Shown in pieces: positions 21,991 through 33,844 of a stretch of 64,000 nt of DNA. The translations under genes were made by a program, and so were the position numbers. Within the stretch, counting starts at the first letter, position 1, and each line of letters starts with the position of its first letter. The stretch comes from Candidula unifasciata (lineage: Eukaryota; Mollusca; Gastropoda; Stylommatophora; Geomitridae): contig CAJHNH020008442.1 in the NCBI GenBank assembly GCA_905116865.2, forward strand, positions 124,001 to 188,000, in the 5' to 3' direction. The notes under the pieces were generated by a model. The model was not told the DNA's origin. It saw nothing but the letters and a program-made list of their open reading frames with translations, and ran no database searches.

Positions 21991-23509
21991 TCTGAGCCTC
22001 AATCATCTGCCAGAACACCTCGTCAATCCCCGCTACTCAGTTACCATGAAATAATTTCAATAACATTTAATAGGTCGGAATCTGTCAATGTACTTGTAGT
22101 GGAGCAGTGACTGATCTTTCACAGTTCAAGTGATTACAAGGGAGAGCAACAACTTCATTGCAGTAGGTTTGATCCCATCTGACTGGCTGCAGAGTTATTG
22201 ATCATCTTTTGAGAGTGCATAAGCAGAGCATGAATTCCGTAGCTTCATTAATGAACCACAGTCGCAAAATTGCATCTGAACTGAAATGGCAGTCCAAAAA
22301 TGAGCATTCAAAAGCAAGTGGCTGGACCATATTATGACAAGACTCCAAGAATACATTACACCCTACATTATGACAACAGTTTTCAGTTTCCTTAGTCCGG
22401 TATCATGTGCTGATACTTACCTCTTATCCAGCACTGTATTTTTAATGTCAGAGATTTTTAATCTGGGGTGTGGAGCTTTCTGCAGGTGTAAGTGTTGAAC
22501 ATTTACTGGTTTTTAAATGTAAATGTAATTCTTTAGCTAATTTTTATTTTTAAAGTGTGTTTTTTCACAGCTGAACTGCCAAATAAAATTTTACCCAGTA
22601 CAGTAGCTATTTAAGACATAATAAGAAAGTTTTCAGGTTTGTTTTTAAGAATGTCATTCTGTTGTCTAGACTAGCAAAAGGATAATTGTTTGTGTGTGGC
22701 CTACATTTATGATGAATTTACCTGTAGTGTCCGCAAGTTTCTTGTGTTTTTGACACCTGTTATATTTGTAATTATGACCTGTTTTTTAAGGCTGCTTGCA
22801 AAATTACACATTTAACAGGTTTTTAAATGCTGACAAATGGAATTTAATACAAATAAACATATTCTTTTTATTTTGTGTGTATATTGTTTAATTAATGAAT
22901 ACTGGTCTGTTTGTATGTAAATGTAGTCACTGGTTTGTTTTTTCTTCAGTGTTTTCTTTTGTAATCGTCTCGGTGTCAAACAAAAGCTATGAGTAATGGA
23001 TAAGTGTGAAGGGCTTCAAGTGAAAACCTTAAAAGTGATACAATAAACATACTATGGTCTTGTAAGCCGTACTGTTGTTAAGGATGTCAAGACTTAATCA
23101 CCTGACATCCTGGTGCAGGTGAGCAAGATGACATTTGTATGACAGTTTAAAGATCACCACCCCACTTTTAACATGCACCAAACAGGATGCATTCTGGCCT
23201 ACTCCATACAGTGAAGAATTAAATGTTTCTGTTTTCAGAAGTGTCCTGTTCTTGGGCGTCAGTAACTTCACAGACTCACACAAAAAGAGATAAGGCTCAC
23301 AGCTGGCACTTGGTCAAGTGAAATGTACAGTCACTGAAATGGGGGATTGGGGGGATTGTAGCTTAGAGGTTCAAGAATGAGTTAAATTTTTATGATTCGT
23401 GTTTACTTGGGTTCAGTTTCTGCATAATGTTGAATCGACGTGGCCCGCAGTGAGGAGTAAATAAGAAATAGCCTTAGGTTATCACACAGATGTACCTAAT
23501 TTTTTTGCG

Positions 23510-23581
<72 letters not shown>
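23510..23581. repeat. Poly-C run, ~72 bases
   Basis: An uninterrupted C homopolymer; the length in the assembly may be unreliable. Directly right of it is a tRNA-like SINE. Confidence 0.9.
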
Positions 23582-23584
<3 letters not shown>

Positions 23585-23611
23585 TAAAAAAAAGTACTAG
23601 GTATTAAAAAA

Positions 23612-23795
23612 CAGTTAAGGACCTTTTCCCACGCCTTTAGGCATATAGAGCTAGACCTATATTTCATAGACCAATCGGAACAAGGTTGGTCATGTGGTCA
23701 GCATCATGCCGGCTGCCTCTACTTCCCAGGACTGCACCCTATCCCCACTCAAGGCTGGGTCAATCTGAGAGGACTAAGTAGAGCCTCTGACATCT
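23612..23795 (-). mobile_element. tRNA-derived SINE copy, truncated
   Basis: Starts AAGGACCTTTTCCCACGCCT and continues with the family body to GGCTGGGTCAATCTGAGAGG. The tRNA-like head is missing. Confidence 0.7.
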
Positions 23796-24994
23796 AGTCT
23801 TCTTTGAAGGCAAACGACTTAAACGAGCTGTACACATACTTGGCTCATCAAGAATCCGTCATTATTAAAGCCCTAAAACACAGCATGTCGATGTGTCGTC
23901 TGTTGCTGCTGACTGTCAGATCAGATCCCTGCATGCCTGTCGGTCAGATGCAGTGGACTTTGTTTTATTATCTTTTAATTATGATTAAATTTAATAACCA
24001 GATTTGTGTGTGCCTGCTGCTTCTCCACTTTTCCTGTGCTGGAGTTCTATGGTATCATTTTGGAAAGGCCACAGATCTTATTTTATCTTTGAACCACTGC
24101 ATTTTCCACTGTTGTTAATAAAGGGATTCATAGCTGCTTATGTGGTGAGAGATAATATGATGAAAAATTGTTTTTGTTAAATGGTCTCTATGATATACAG
24201 TGCTTAAGGTGATCTCAGATGTGGCAAATTCTTATTGTGAAGAACAATTTGTTTATCCCCGCCAAATGTTTTTGCTGGAATCTGTATCGGGATAAGAATT
24301 TCTGATAAGAACCATATCTTTGTTTCCTGGTGAGTTCTCTTTATGAGGTCTGAACTGTACTGAGAATTTCCAGTGCATGTATTTTCCTTTCGAATTGACA
24401 AGTCAGTGATCACTTTTCACAGACAGCTAGTGCTCTAAGTATTCATGTTTTTGTTTTACATGAATTTGTTTATCTCCATAACACTAGCTGATTAGTGAGG
24501 ACTTTGTTGTTTGGGCAAGAGTCCTTTAGCTGCTAGAAAATAAAAATAAAAAACAAATATTTGAAGCTAAGCCATCATCTACAGGAGGAGAATAAGGCAC
24601 TGATGGGGATATCTATCTGTGTTTAATCAAAGTGATCCTTTATAAATCAAAGCAAAAATTGTGGGTGAAAATCAATATTTATGAGGATATCTGTGTGTAA
24701 TCAAAGTCTTCTTTAATAAACCAAAGCAAAAATTGCAGTTGAGAATCTGTGTGTATGACATACTGGAATCTCAGTTCCCTACACAAACAAACAAATGCAC
24801 CAGAAACATTTTCACTGAATTCACTGAACATTTTATTCCAAACACTGACTTGTTTGATAAATGCAAATGGAAAACTTTATAAGAAAATTAAAGTGTGCAA
24901 CATTTCCAACATAACACTAAAATGTTTCTAAAAATCAAATCAGAGAACTTAGTAACTGCCCGCTCATTATTTTTAAGCTGATACAAATCTTCTT

Positions 24995-25200
24995 AGCTTT
25001 GATCAGCTGCAAACTCTGAACGCTGGTCTTATTCCACAACTTGAGTTTTGTGTGCACATCCATTCACAGATCTGGTGTATGCAGACTGTTAGTTCCTCTT
25101 GTTGGTTTCTCACGTCTCCCTAATGCACTTTCTAATTAGCTGCCTGTTATGACATGCTTGTGGGGGAGTGAGTGTCCCACATGGGGACACTATCAATCAT
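24995..25200 (-). mobile_element. GAA-tail SINE copy
   Basis: Reverse copy with CTGCAAACTCTGAACGCTGG, ACAGATCTGGTGTATGCAGA and TTAGCTGCCTGTTATGACAT. The mid part is deleted. Confidence 0.7.
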
Positions 25201-25402
25201 GTCCTTCTAGAAAATGATGAGGGATCTACATTATTCAGCCTGTTCATGCCTTCATCAGGTGGCTAGATGCTTGCATACTGGTTCAATGGTCTTGGTGTTG
25301 AATCCTTTTTGTGTCTGATTTTTAAAATTGATGCGACTCGCAGGTTGACCCAGCCTTGAAAAAAAAATGTTTCAGGGAATGTCTCGAGAAGAAAAGACAT
25401 AT

Positions 25403-25449
<47 letters not shown>
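25403..25449. repeat. Poly-G run, ~47 bases
   Basis: An uninterrupted G homopolymer between ATATG and CTGGTTTAG. Other shorter G or C runs are at 3411-3424, 34980-35006, 43662-43679, 47745-47766, 51870-51887 and 60542-60559. Confidence 0.9.
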
Positions 25450-25459
25450 CTGGTTTAGA

Positions 25460-25735
25460 CCATATCACATAGTGAGTGCCACAATTTATTATCATCATGT
25501 AGCCCACCATTACAGTCTGTCTGAAAGAAATTCTGTCTCTCGCCAGCTTTCGTGTACTTTTCTTTCCTACACAAGGTGTAACATATCCTGTGCCCATCTT
25601 AGTTTTCAACAGCCTCTTTCCCGGTACCAAGCTTTTTGCTATTAATTGTCCCAATCCACTATGGTGCTTGATGCGGCCAAAATATTTCAGTTTGTGAGAC
25701 AAGATGCTGTTTACTAGCCAATTTTCCTTCACTGT
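25460..25735 (-). mobile_element. LINE reverse-transcriptase C-terminus
   Basis: The minus frame reads LVNSILSHKLKYFGRIKHHS, then GLGQLIAKSLVPGKR and KLARDRISFRQTVMVG. This is the K.KYFGHI.RH ... PGKRGRGR ... ARDR..FR block of a LINE family. It is cut at its 3' end by the poly-G run. Confidence 0.72.
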
Positions 25736-26464
25736 TGGTTAGTCTATCAAACATGGGATCAGCCCCATATGCCTGAATGATAACCATTATAATTTCCAAT
25801 AACTTGATTTTTACTGGAAAACAAATAAAAAAGACATCAAGCTGCCCATGAATTTACAAAAGCAAAAAAGTATCTAGTCAGTACTAAACCAAAACAAACA
25901 TTTTGGCTAAACTTTTCATGCTGTAACAAAAGTAAATGCCTGAGCAACCTGTTATTTTGTGCTTAACAACTGTCAACTGGTTCTATCAGTATCTTAAGGT
26001 GGTTAATAAAGCTCTTTGTCAGGGACACTACCACATTTAAAGTTCTAATGGCTGGGTGGACTTCCAACACCAAGAATAAAAGAACAACACAAAACATTAC
26101 ATGCGCGCATGTGTGAGTGCTTCCAGGTTGACTTAGCCTAAAATAGTACCAGGTAGTCCTGGGAAGTAAAGGTGGTCAGTGGGATGTTGATCACCCGGCT
26201 GGTATATACAAACACAGGTCTAACACTAGGTTAACTTATTTACTCACTGCTCACTTTGAGAATTCACACCTCGTTGAAAAGGTCTGGGCAATCCTGTGTA
26301 GAGATGTGAAGTGTTAGTCCTGTAATTATCTTAGTATTTGGCATTATTTTTATGTCCTGTTCCTTTTCTTGCTGCCTTTTATGATCACAAAGAAAACAAA
26401 ATATGTTACAAGTCTGTCTAGCCTAGAGATGTAGTAATTTAAAAACGATCCAGCCCTGAGATTA

Positions 26465-26675
26465 CTGGGAATGAAACATCAATACTTCCTTGGATGCATT
26501 CGGCTCCGGCCCCAGTGTTTAGGGTTCAAATCCACATTAAGTTAGATATTTTTTTTTTGTTAAACCGTGGATTCCAGGCTGACCCAGCCTAAAGTAAAGT
26601 CATGGAAAGCAAAGGCAGCCGACAAGATGTTGACAACATCGAACATCAAGGACCAGCTGCTCTATAAAAATATGA
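26465..26675 (+). mobile_element. tRNA-derived SINE copy
   Basis: The family body (AAAGTAAAGTCATGGAAAGC, GATGTTGACAACATCGAACA) follows a degenerate tRNA-like head (GTTTAGGGTTCAAATCC). Confidence 0.6.
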
Positions 26676-26851
26676 ATCCTCCAATTCATCACTGGTGTAA
26701 AAAGGGTCCATCATGTTTTTATATTGTTGTTGCTCTCTTGGACAATAAACTCGCAATCCACATTTCCAGCAAGATTAACTTGAAGTATTTTTTTTTTTTT
26801 ACTGTCTATAAAACATCTATTTTTGCTCAACTATGAAAGCAGCTGTTCATT

Positions 26852-27187
26852 TTAACCATTATACAACTGCAGAACAACATAAATCAAACATTTTAAGGGC
26901 TCAAAAACAAAGCCATATAACAAAAGACACTGAACAAATCTCAAGAACCATTCCTGGACACTGCTGACAGGCAAACTGCCTCCCTTGACTGTTGTCAGCA
27001 TGATCATGACAAGGGTGAGAACCACCAGTAGGAACAGCAGGAAGTGGCCAACATTGGTGGGGAACAGAAGCTTCAGGTTCTTGGTGGCATAAAACTCCAC
27101 ATTGAAGAGGTCATCATTGGAATATTCACGCTGGTAGTCGTCTTCAAGTGAGAATGCACTTGTCACAGTCTGAGCGAGCAAGGCAAT
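26852..27187 (-). CDS. Terminal exon with two hydrophobic segments
   Basis: The acceptor is TTGTCATTTCAG; phase 0 from the previous exon; a TAA stop follows codon 111. It starts IALLAQTVTSAFSLEDDYQR, then has two likely membrane segments, VGHFLLFLLVVLTLVMIML and FLRFVQCLLLYGFVFEPLK. Together with the preceding exon it suggests a helix followed by a two-pass membrane anchor. I do not recognise the family. No clear polyadenylation signal was found just downstream. Confidence 0.78.
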   Translation of the reverse strand: MALLAQTVTSAFSLEDDYQREYSNDDLFNVEFYATKNLKLLFPTNVGHFLLFLLVVLTLVMIMLTTVKGGSLPVSSVQEWFLRFVQCLLLYGFVFEPLKCLIYVVLQLYNG

Positions 27188-27789
27188 CTGAAATGACAAC
27201 GTTCTTAGTTGACACCACTGCAGACAATTCAGTTTTATCAATAACCAGAACGAAATGGTATCTAGAATCAATCAATATTTTTTACAGCTAATGTCTGTAC
27301 AAGGTCGGTTACCAAAATATCTGACTTCTAAATTTTTCCCACGGAAACAAATCAAGCTCAGGAAGTATCCTCTGTTTTAAGTGACTTTCATGCAGATGTG
27401 TGTTGTTTTCTTACTTTCTGCTTATTATGCTCCAAAATATGTCCTATACTTTTGTTTTACTTTCTTGACCATCTAGCTGGTTTCTCTCCATTTCAGTCTA
27501 TAGTTTATATAATCTTCACAAATATCGCAGCCATAAACAGGCACAATGCATTTACATCCTTGAATAAACAATGAAGTTCCCATTTGCGAAACACAGGGAA
27601 GGAGTTATTTTTTCACCCAAAATGGGCACGGAAATCCACAAAGGAAATCAGACAGTACAGTTGTATTTAGATTCTGTAAATGCTGATCATCAGGTATTGC
27701 AATTCTGTTTTGCATAACACTGTAGCCTGAGTTTAAGTTTGTGGTTTTTTAGTCGTTGAAAATTTTGCTTCTGACACAGATGGTGGCTG

Positions 27790-28170
27790 TTGAATTTTTC
27801 CTCCATTTGCAGACTGAAAGTATGCAGTTTTGTGCCCAGCTAGTGAGCTGAGTGCATGGTGTGACATACTGATCTGTGGTTTTCATTTGGAGTGTTTTTT
27901 GACTACGACTAGAGTGCTGTTGGGAACTGTAGATTTAGAAAATGGTGAGCTGCCTTTTGCCGCAGAATTGGTGGTGCCTTATGTGATTAAAATTAATCGC
28001 GTGTGCAATTGTCGATATGTTTGTAACTGCTGCTTCTGTCGAGGATGAAATGTCTGTTCTAGCACTTCTGATGGGTGCCTGATAATTTTCCCTCAAGGAA
28101 CAGTGACAGATTTTTTGCTTGTTTTTGGTAGGCACAGGAGCGGAGCAACTATGGAGTGACCCGTTTACTA
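27790..28170 (-). mobile_element. Retroelement fragment related to 13195-13740
   Basis: Shares GTAGATTTAGAAAATGGT and GAGCAACTATGGAGTGACCC with the other copy, in the same orientation. The two copies differ by large deletions. Confidence 0.45.
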
Positions 28171-28199
28171 TGAAGCTAAACTAAGATTACCAAAAAAAG

Positions 28200-30470
28200 A
28201 TATATGTAAACTAAACAGAACTGAACTGACTGATGATAAAGATATATGTAAACTAAACAGAACTAAATTACCTGATGATGGGGATATACAAAATCTAAAC
28301 AAAATCGTATTGCCTAATGATGAAGATATGAAGATTTCTGAATACTTTCATCACACAACACAAAACAGTGCTACCTGATGAAAATATACATAAATTAAAC
28401 AAAACTATTACCCAACGATTATGATTTTTTAAATACTAACAATGCACAAGCCAGAACTGTATTACCCGCTGATGAAGATGTTTTGAATACTTACATTACA
28501 AAAAACAGAACTGTTATACCTGTTGATGAAGATACACATACACTACAAGATACTGTATTACCTGTTGATGAGATACACATACACTACAAGATACTGTATT
28601 ACTTGTTGATGAAGATACACATACACTACAAGATACTGTATTACCTGTTGATGAGATACACATACACTACAAGATACTGTATTACTTGTTGATGAGATAC
28701 ACATACACTACAAGATACTGTATTACCAGTTGATGAAGATACACATACACTACAAGATACTGTATTACCTGTTGATGAGATACACATACACTACAAGATA
28801 CTGTATTACTTGTTGATGAGATACACATACACTACAAGATACTGTATTACCTGTTGATGAGATACACATACATTACAAGATACTGTATTACCTGTTGATG
28901 AGATACACATACACTACAAGATACTGTATTACCTGTTGATGAAGATGCACATACACTACAAGATACTGTATTACTTGTTGATGAAGATGCACATACACTA
29001 CAAGATACTGTATTACCTGTTGATGAGATACACATACACTACAAGATACTGTATTACCTGTTGATTAAGATGCACATACACTACAAGATACTGTATTACC
29101 TGTTGATGAAGATGCACATACACTACAAGATACTGTATTACCTGTTGATGAAGATGCACATACACTACAAGATACTGTATTACTTGTTGATGAGATACAC
29201 ATACACTACAAGATACTGTATTACCTGTTGATGAGATACACATACACTACAAGATACTGTATTACCTGTTGATGAAGATGCACATACACTACAAGATACT
29301 GTATTACCTGTTGATGAAGATGCACATACACTACAAGATACTGTATTACCTGTTGATGAAGATGCACATACACTACAAGATACTGTATTACCTGTTGATG
29401 AAGATGCACATACACTACAAGATACTGTATTACCTGTTGATGAAGATGCACATACACTACAAGATACTGTATTACTTGTTGATGAGATACACATACACTA
29501 CAAGATACTGTATTACTTGTTGATGAGATACACATACACTACAAGATACTGTATTACCTGTTGATGAGATACACATACATTACAAGATACTGTATTACCT
29601 GTTGATGAGATACACATACATTACAAGATACTGTATTACTTGTTGATGAAGGTACACATACACTACAAGATACTGTATTACCTGTTGATGAGATACACAT
29701 ACATTACAAGATACTGTATTACTTGTTGATGAGATACACATACATTACAAGATACTGTTTTACCTGTTGATGAGATACACATACATTACAAGATACTGTA
29801 TTACCTGTTGATGAGATACACATACATTACAAGATACTGTATTACATGTTGATGAGATACACATACATTACAAGATACTGTATTACTTGTTGATGAGATA
29901 CACATACATTACAAGATACTGTATTACTTGTTGATGAGATACACATACATTACAAGATACTGTATTACCTGTTGATGAGATACACATACATTACAAGATA
30001 CTGTATTACCTGTTGATGAGATACACATACATTACAAGATACTGTATTACTTGTTGATGAGATACACATACACTACAAGATACTGTATTACCTGTTGATG
30101 AGATACACATACATTACAAGATACTGTATTACCTGTTGATGAAGATGCACATACACTACAAGATACTGTATTACTTGTTGATGAGATACACATACATTAC
30201 AAGATACTGTATTACTTGCTGATGAGATACACATACACTACAAGATACTGTATTACCTGTTGATGAGATACACATACACTACAAGATACTGTATTACCTG
30301 TTGATGAGATACACATACATTACAAGATACTGTATTACCTGTTGATGAAGATGCACATACACTACAAGATACTGTATTACCTGTTGATGAAGATAGACAT
30401 ACACTAAGAGATACTGTATTTCCAGTTGATGAAGATACACATACACTAAAAGATTCTGTGTTACCTGTTC
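28200..30470. repeat. Minisatellite, 41/42-bp unit, ~45 copies, abutting a splice donor
   Basis: The plus-strand unit is GATACTGTATTACCTGTTGA, TGAGATACACATACACTACA and A; about 28520-30470 is regular and 28200-28510 is decayed. On the minus strand each unit reads CATCAACAGGTAATACAG, which matches the real donor of exon 30577-30465 (GAACAGGTAACACAG). Open frames through the array are shadows. Confidence 0.95.
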
Positions 30471-30577
30471 AGTCATCTGAGCCTGAACATGTGCCAGGTG
30501 TAAACGTAGTTCTTTGTTCTTCTTGGTCTTCTGCCCATCGAGGTAGCTCTTCACTTTTAGTCTGGCCCTCACCAATT
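30465..30577 (-). CDS. Exon encoding basic coiled-coil segment
   Basis: The acceptor is TTTTCCTTACAG and the donor GTAACACA. It encodes LVRARLKVKSYLDGQKTKKN then KELRLHLAHVQAQMTEQ. It needs one incoming base, while exon 38785-38720 supplies none, so an exon between them is missing or the two belong to different transcripts. A 2-kb minisatellite begins at its donor and copies it. Confidence 0.75.
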
Positions 30578-30726
30578 CTGTAAGGAAAACAAAGCCTCTC
30601 ATAATAAGATCAGTAAAAGTTACGGAAGGGGGGAAAAAGGTCAACTGTATAAACCTGTTTTGGACACAATCTAGTCAGAAAGCCTGACAGTCAAAACTGA
30701 CTCAAGATTATCTAGTCAGTACTGTC

Positions 30727-31135
30727 CATACTGTAATTACAATAAACCCTTCTTAACACAAACTTGCTTAAGAAGAACACTCCGTTAGCATGAATAAAAT
30801 TTTGGCCCTGGCAGGGATTATTATTTCTTACTGAAAGTTTTATCAGTTAGCATGAATGTCTGTTAACACAAATTACAAACTTTTTTCTTTTTAGTCTGTT
30901 GCATCCAAAGCTGTTAATAAACTGTTTCTCTCTTGTTCCTCTGCTAGTTGTGTGAGAAATGAAGTTGAAAGTTAACCCTTGTCAAATTCATGTTATTTGG
31001 GTGCTTGAACTAGGAGTTATTGTTTTCAACATTACTTGAACATTGCTAATGCAGTCATGTGACAATCGCGATTATCATGTCAACAATCAGTTTATATTTT
31101 AACAGAGTCACTTCAATAATGTGTTCAAATTACAG
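30727..31135. mobile_element. Possible pogo/Tigger-like MITE
   Basis: Contains AACCCTTCTTAACACAAACT, GTTAGCATGAATGTCTGTTA and short ends TACTGTAATTA / AATTACAGTA. This is the look of pogo-type MITEs that mutate around a TTAACACGAA core. The ends are short and the match is by eye. Confidence 0.3.
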
Positions 31136-31382
31136 TAAAGGACCCTTTTCCAAGCCTTTAGGCGTCCTGGCCATATAGGGCTAGACCTATATTTTAAAGA
31201 CCAGTCGGCACTCAGTGGGTGAAGTGGTCAATATCATGGCGGCCACATTTACTTCCCAGGATTTTACCTCGAACCTATTTGAGGCTGGGTCAACATAGGG
31301 AGCCAGGGTCCGGTTACATCAGGGCCTGAACCCACACCCGAAGGTGAGCATCTAGCCGCTAGATCATAGAGGCTCCTCAAAA
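31135..31382 (-). mobile_element. tRNA-derived SINE, near full length
   Basis: Minus-strand head GAGCCTCTATGATCTAGCGG with a GGGTTCAGGCCC B-box-like segment; the other end is AGTAAAGGACCCTTTTCCAA. Same family as 1683-1942. Confidence 0.75.
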
Positions 31383-31602
31383 TACAGTCTCCGATTTAAT
31401 AATAATGATTGTTTTTAACCAATATGAGTAGCATCAATATTATAAATTGCAAGCAGTAAGATGGGGCATGCAAGAGGAAGCAGACAGGCATAGATCTGCA
31501 AACAAAATTGAAAATCCTAGAAAAAATCACTGTGTTGCATTGAAACAAAAATGACAACTGCTGAACAGTATGGAATAATCAAGTCTACCTCACCTATAAA
31601 AC

Positions 31603-31644
31603 TTAAAGATCATGAAGAAATTCTTCATACTGCTGCCTCAGGTT
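31603..31644 (-). CDS. Possible alternative terminal exon with stop
   Basis: A good acceptor (TTGCTTGTTCCCAG) is followed in phase 0 by NLRQQYEEFLHDL and a TAA. The helix-like sequence would continue the charged helix of the 38785-38720 exon naturally. No close polyadenylation signal was seen on the minus strand. It could be chance. Confidence 0.4.
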   Translation of the reverse strand, partial: NLRQQYEEFLHDL

Positions 31645-32470
31645 CTGGGAACAAGCAACTTAATAGTGCTAAGTGTTTAGATAACTGAAACGTAACTTCT
31701 AGAATGATTCAACCAATTGTGCACTTCCAATCCACCGTTAAGTAGACCTATAATTTAGTCAAAAACAAATAAGACTGCAATACATTAAGAAATTCAAGAT
31801 TTAAGATGTCCGCTGGTTGACTGTACTGGTTCAAAAACAGACACCCAATTTCCTCATTTGTGATTTGGGGTGAAGCATATACAGTTGATATAGAAGGAGC
31901 AAACAACTGGCTGCATCAGTTTGGCTAAAGAAGAGAAAATTATGCCTCAGGTTAAGCTTGTTTCTCTTTTTTTGACAGCAATACAAGATTAGCACCACAG
32001 TAGAGACTGGGCCTCACCACGTAATATTCCCAAAGACTATAGTGGTAGACTGTAGCCAACTTTCAGAGTCAGGATGAACCAGAATTTTTGGTCAACGGCA
32101 AGACTGAAATATGAGTTCCCGGTTAGCTTCAATCTCGGTCAACATGACCTATTTCTTGGAGTCCGTGTTAAAGAAGGTTTACTGTTTACTTAAATTTTGT
32201 ATGTTTCAATGAAAGAAAACAAATGTCAAACAATACATTACAGGACAGATGCCACCAGTTCAGAGCTTTATAATCATCATCTAAGTTACATCTACTAGAG
32301 AGAGTGTTAAAAGAAAGGTTTACTGAATTTTTAAAAAGGTTAAAAAGTTACAATGGAAGAAGAAAGGTCAAACAATTTTTACAGAACAAATGCCAGGTCT
32401 CAGCTTTATAATCATTATCTAAGTTACATCTACCAAAAACAACGTAAGAGGAAAAAGCAAAATCAAGCCT

Positions 32471-33603
32471 AAACTCTTTAAGGCCTGAGCAAAGCTGTGA
32501 GCGTTGATTAAGAAGTTTCATTTTGCCTAAACAACACTGTCAGCATCAATCATGCGTCCTATACATTTTACTTCGCACACAGCTCCGTACTTGTTTCTAA
32601 TGTTCGGAACTACCATTAAAAGTATTCACGGAAAGTTACTCTAACAATTTCCTTTTAACAACATTCCGTATCCCAAGCCACATGTACATAGATTGATCCG
32701 ATTCATAGCTACATTTTTTTCAACAGTGCATTTTCAAAGTTTGTTTTCGAGTGCCATGAATACCAACGTTCCAACCACAAGTACAGGTCACAGAATGCGT
32801 CTTTCTGCGACCGAAGCTCTGAAATTGTTTCAGTCAGAAGTTTTCAATTATGATAATAATAATAAAAATTTAGATTTTTCGGAAAGTGATTTGGACGGTG
32901 AATTTTCACCAGCGCAGCTGAGCGATCAGCTGCTGGGATTCTAGTGATTTTTGACGAGTTTACACAGACAATGTCCCATTGCTATCATATTTATGGTGTA
33001 AGAGAAGGCAAAAGCTCCAAACAAATAGACAGTACTATACAATGGTTAGGTTAAATTGGGATCATTCGTTCGTTGTTCATTCATTGCAGCTACAGTCTGT
33101 ATATAACTACAAAGTAAATAGTAAATAGTGTGTGTGTAATGGCTCATTTTGCTGTCATTTTTTCTCTGAAATTTCACTCAGCACTTTGTGACAACTAGGA
33201 GCCCCAGAGTGCTAAACTAACCCAGAAACTTATAACTTTTGAATTTGTTAGGAAATTAAACAAACTGTAAAGTATTATTCTCAAATTTGGATATTTACTG
33301 CTCTTGTGGCTGCAAAACCATGGTAAATGAAGAAACTTTTTAAAAATTCTGTTCTTGTGAAATTAACACCCGCTGAATACTTCTTTCCTACTAGATATAA
33401 CAATATTAAACATAAACTTATCATCATATTAAAAATGTACATTTATTTCTCTTTAAAAAATATATACTTATGTAAGGATTAGAAGTATATTATATTCTCT
33501 ATTGTTTTTTTTTGTTTTTTTGTACACCACTTCCTCTGCCATTTTAGTAAACATAAATTATTGTGGGCCAAGTCGTCAAAATTTAAGGGCCTGAAGGAGT
33601 TAA
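32471..33603 (+). mobile_element. Possible piggyBac-like relic
   Basis: A plus frame from an ATG at 32756 (open from 32693) encodes MNTNVPTTSTGHRMRLSATE, then ALKLFQSEVFNYDNN and SESDLDGEFSPAQLSDQLL before a stop at 32944. This is like the acidic N-terminus of piggyBac-derived transposases, but the catalytic part is absent. Left AACTCTTTAAGGCCT and right AACTCCTTCAGGCCC (reverse complement) match at 12 of 15 bases. The right end has a TTAA; the left end does not. Confidence 0.4.
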
Positions 33604-33844
33604 AACTTAATTATAATAGACCCTCTTTGCTTAGAAATCTCATCAGGAGTTGGGCTGTCATTAATGGATTGCTAAATAAATGTTTTTTAAGTCTAAAAGA
33701 AGTTTGCTGATAGAAATACTTTCTTCTCCCTTATCTGCTAAATTTATAGTATTCTGAGCTGTTTTATAATTCAAAATGACAATAATTTTTTTGAATGCAC
33801 TTAACAGCTATTTATTGTATATGTTTCCTTGTGTCATTTTTACT

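Larger units (their letters stand above)
20397..22900 (+). other. NCAPH 3'UTR and downstream sequence
   Basis: No gene is seen here. Candidate polyadenylation signals AATAAA lie at 22582-22587 and 22852-22857, so the transcript end is a guess. The stretch also holds a GAA-tail SINE (20665-20940, reverse) and a LINE 3' fragment (21640-21990, reverse). Confidence 0.4.
22900..26851. other. Intergenic region between convergent genes
   Basis: No gene is supported. It holds the poly-C run, SINE copies, the poly-G run and a LINE fragment. 24130-24960 is AT-rich, with a diverged repeat pair near 24620 and 24690 (TCAAAGTGATCCTTTATAAA / TCAAAGTCTTCTTTAATAAA). Confidence 0.6.

Noticed and set aside
25322..25732. 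Proline-run protein on the minus strand
   Set aside because: The proline run is the poly-G tract; the rest is a LINE tail.
28483..30470. CRISPR-like regular repeats
   Set aside because: There are no unique spacers; the whole unit repeats. The DNA is eukaryotic. It is a minisatellite.
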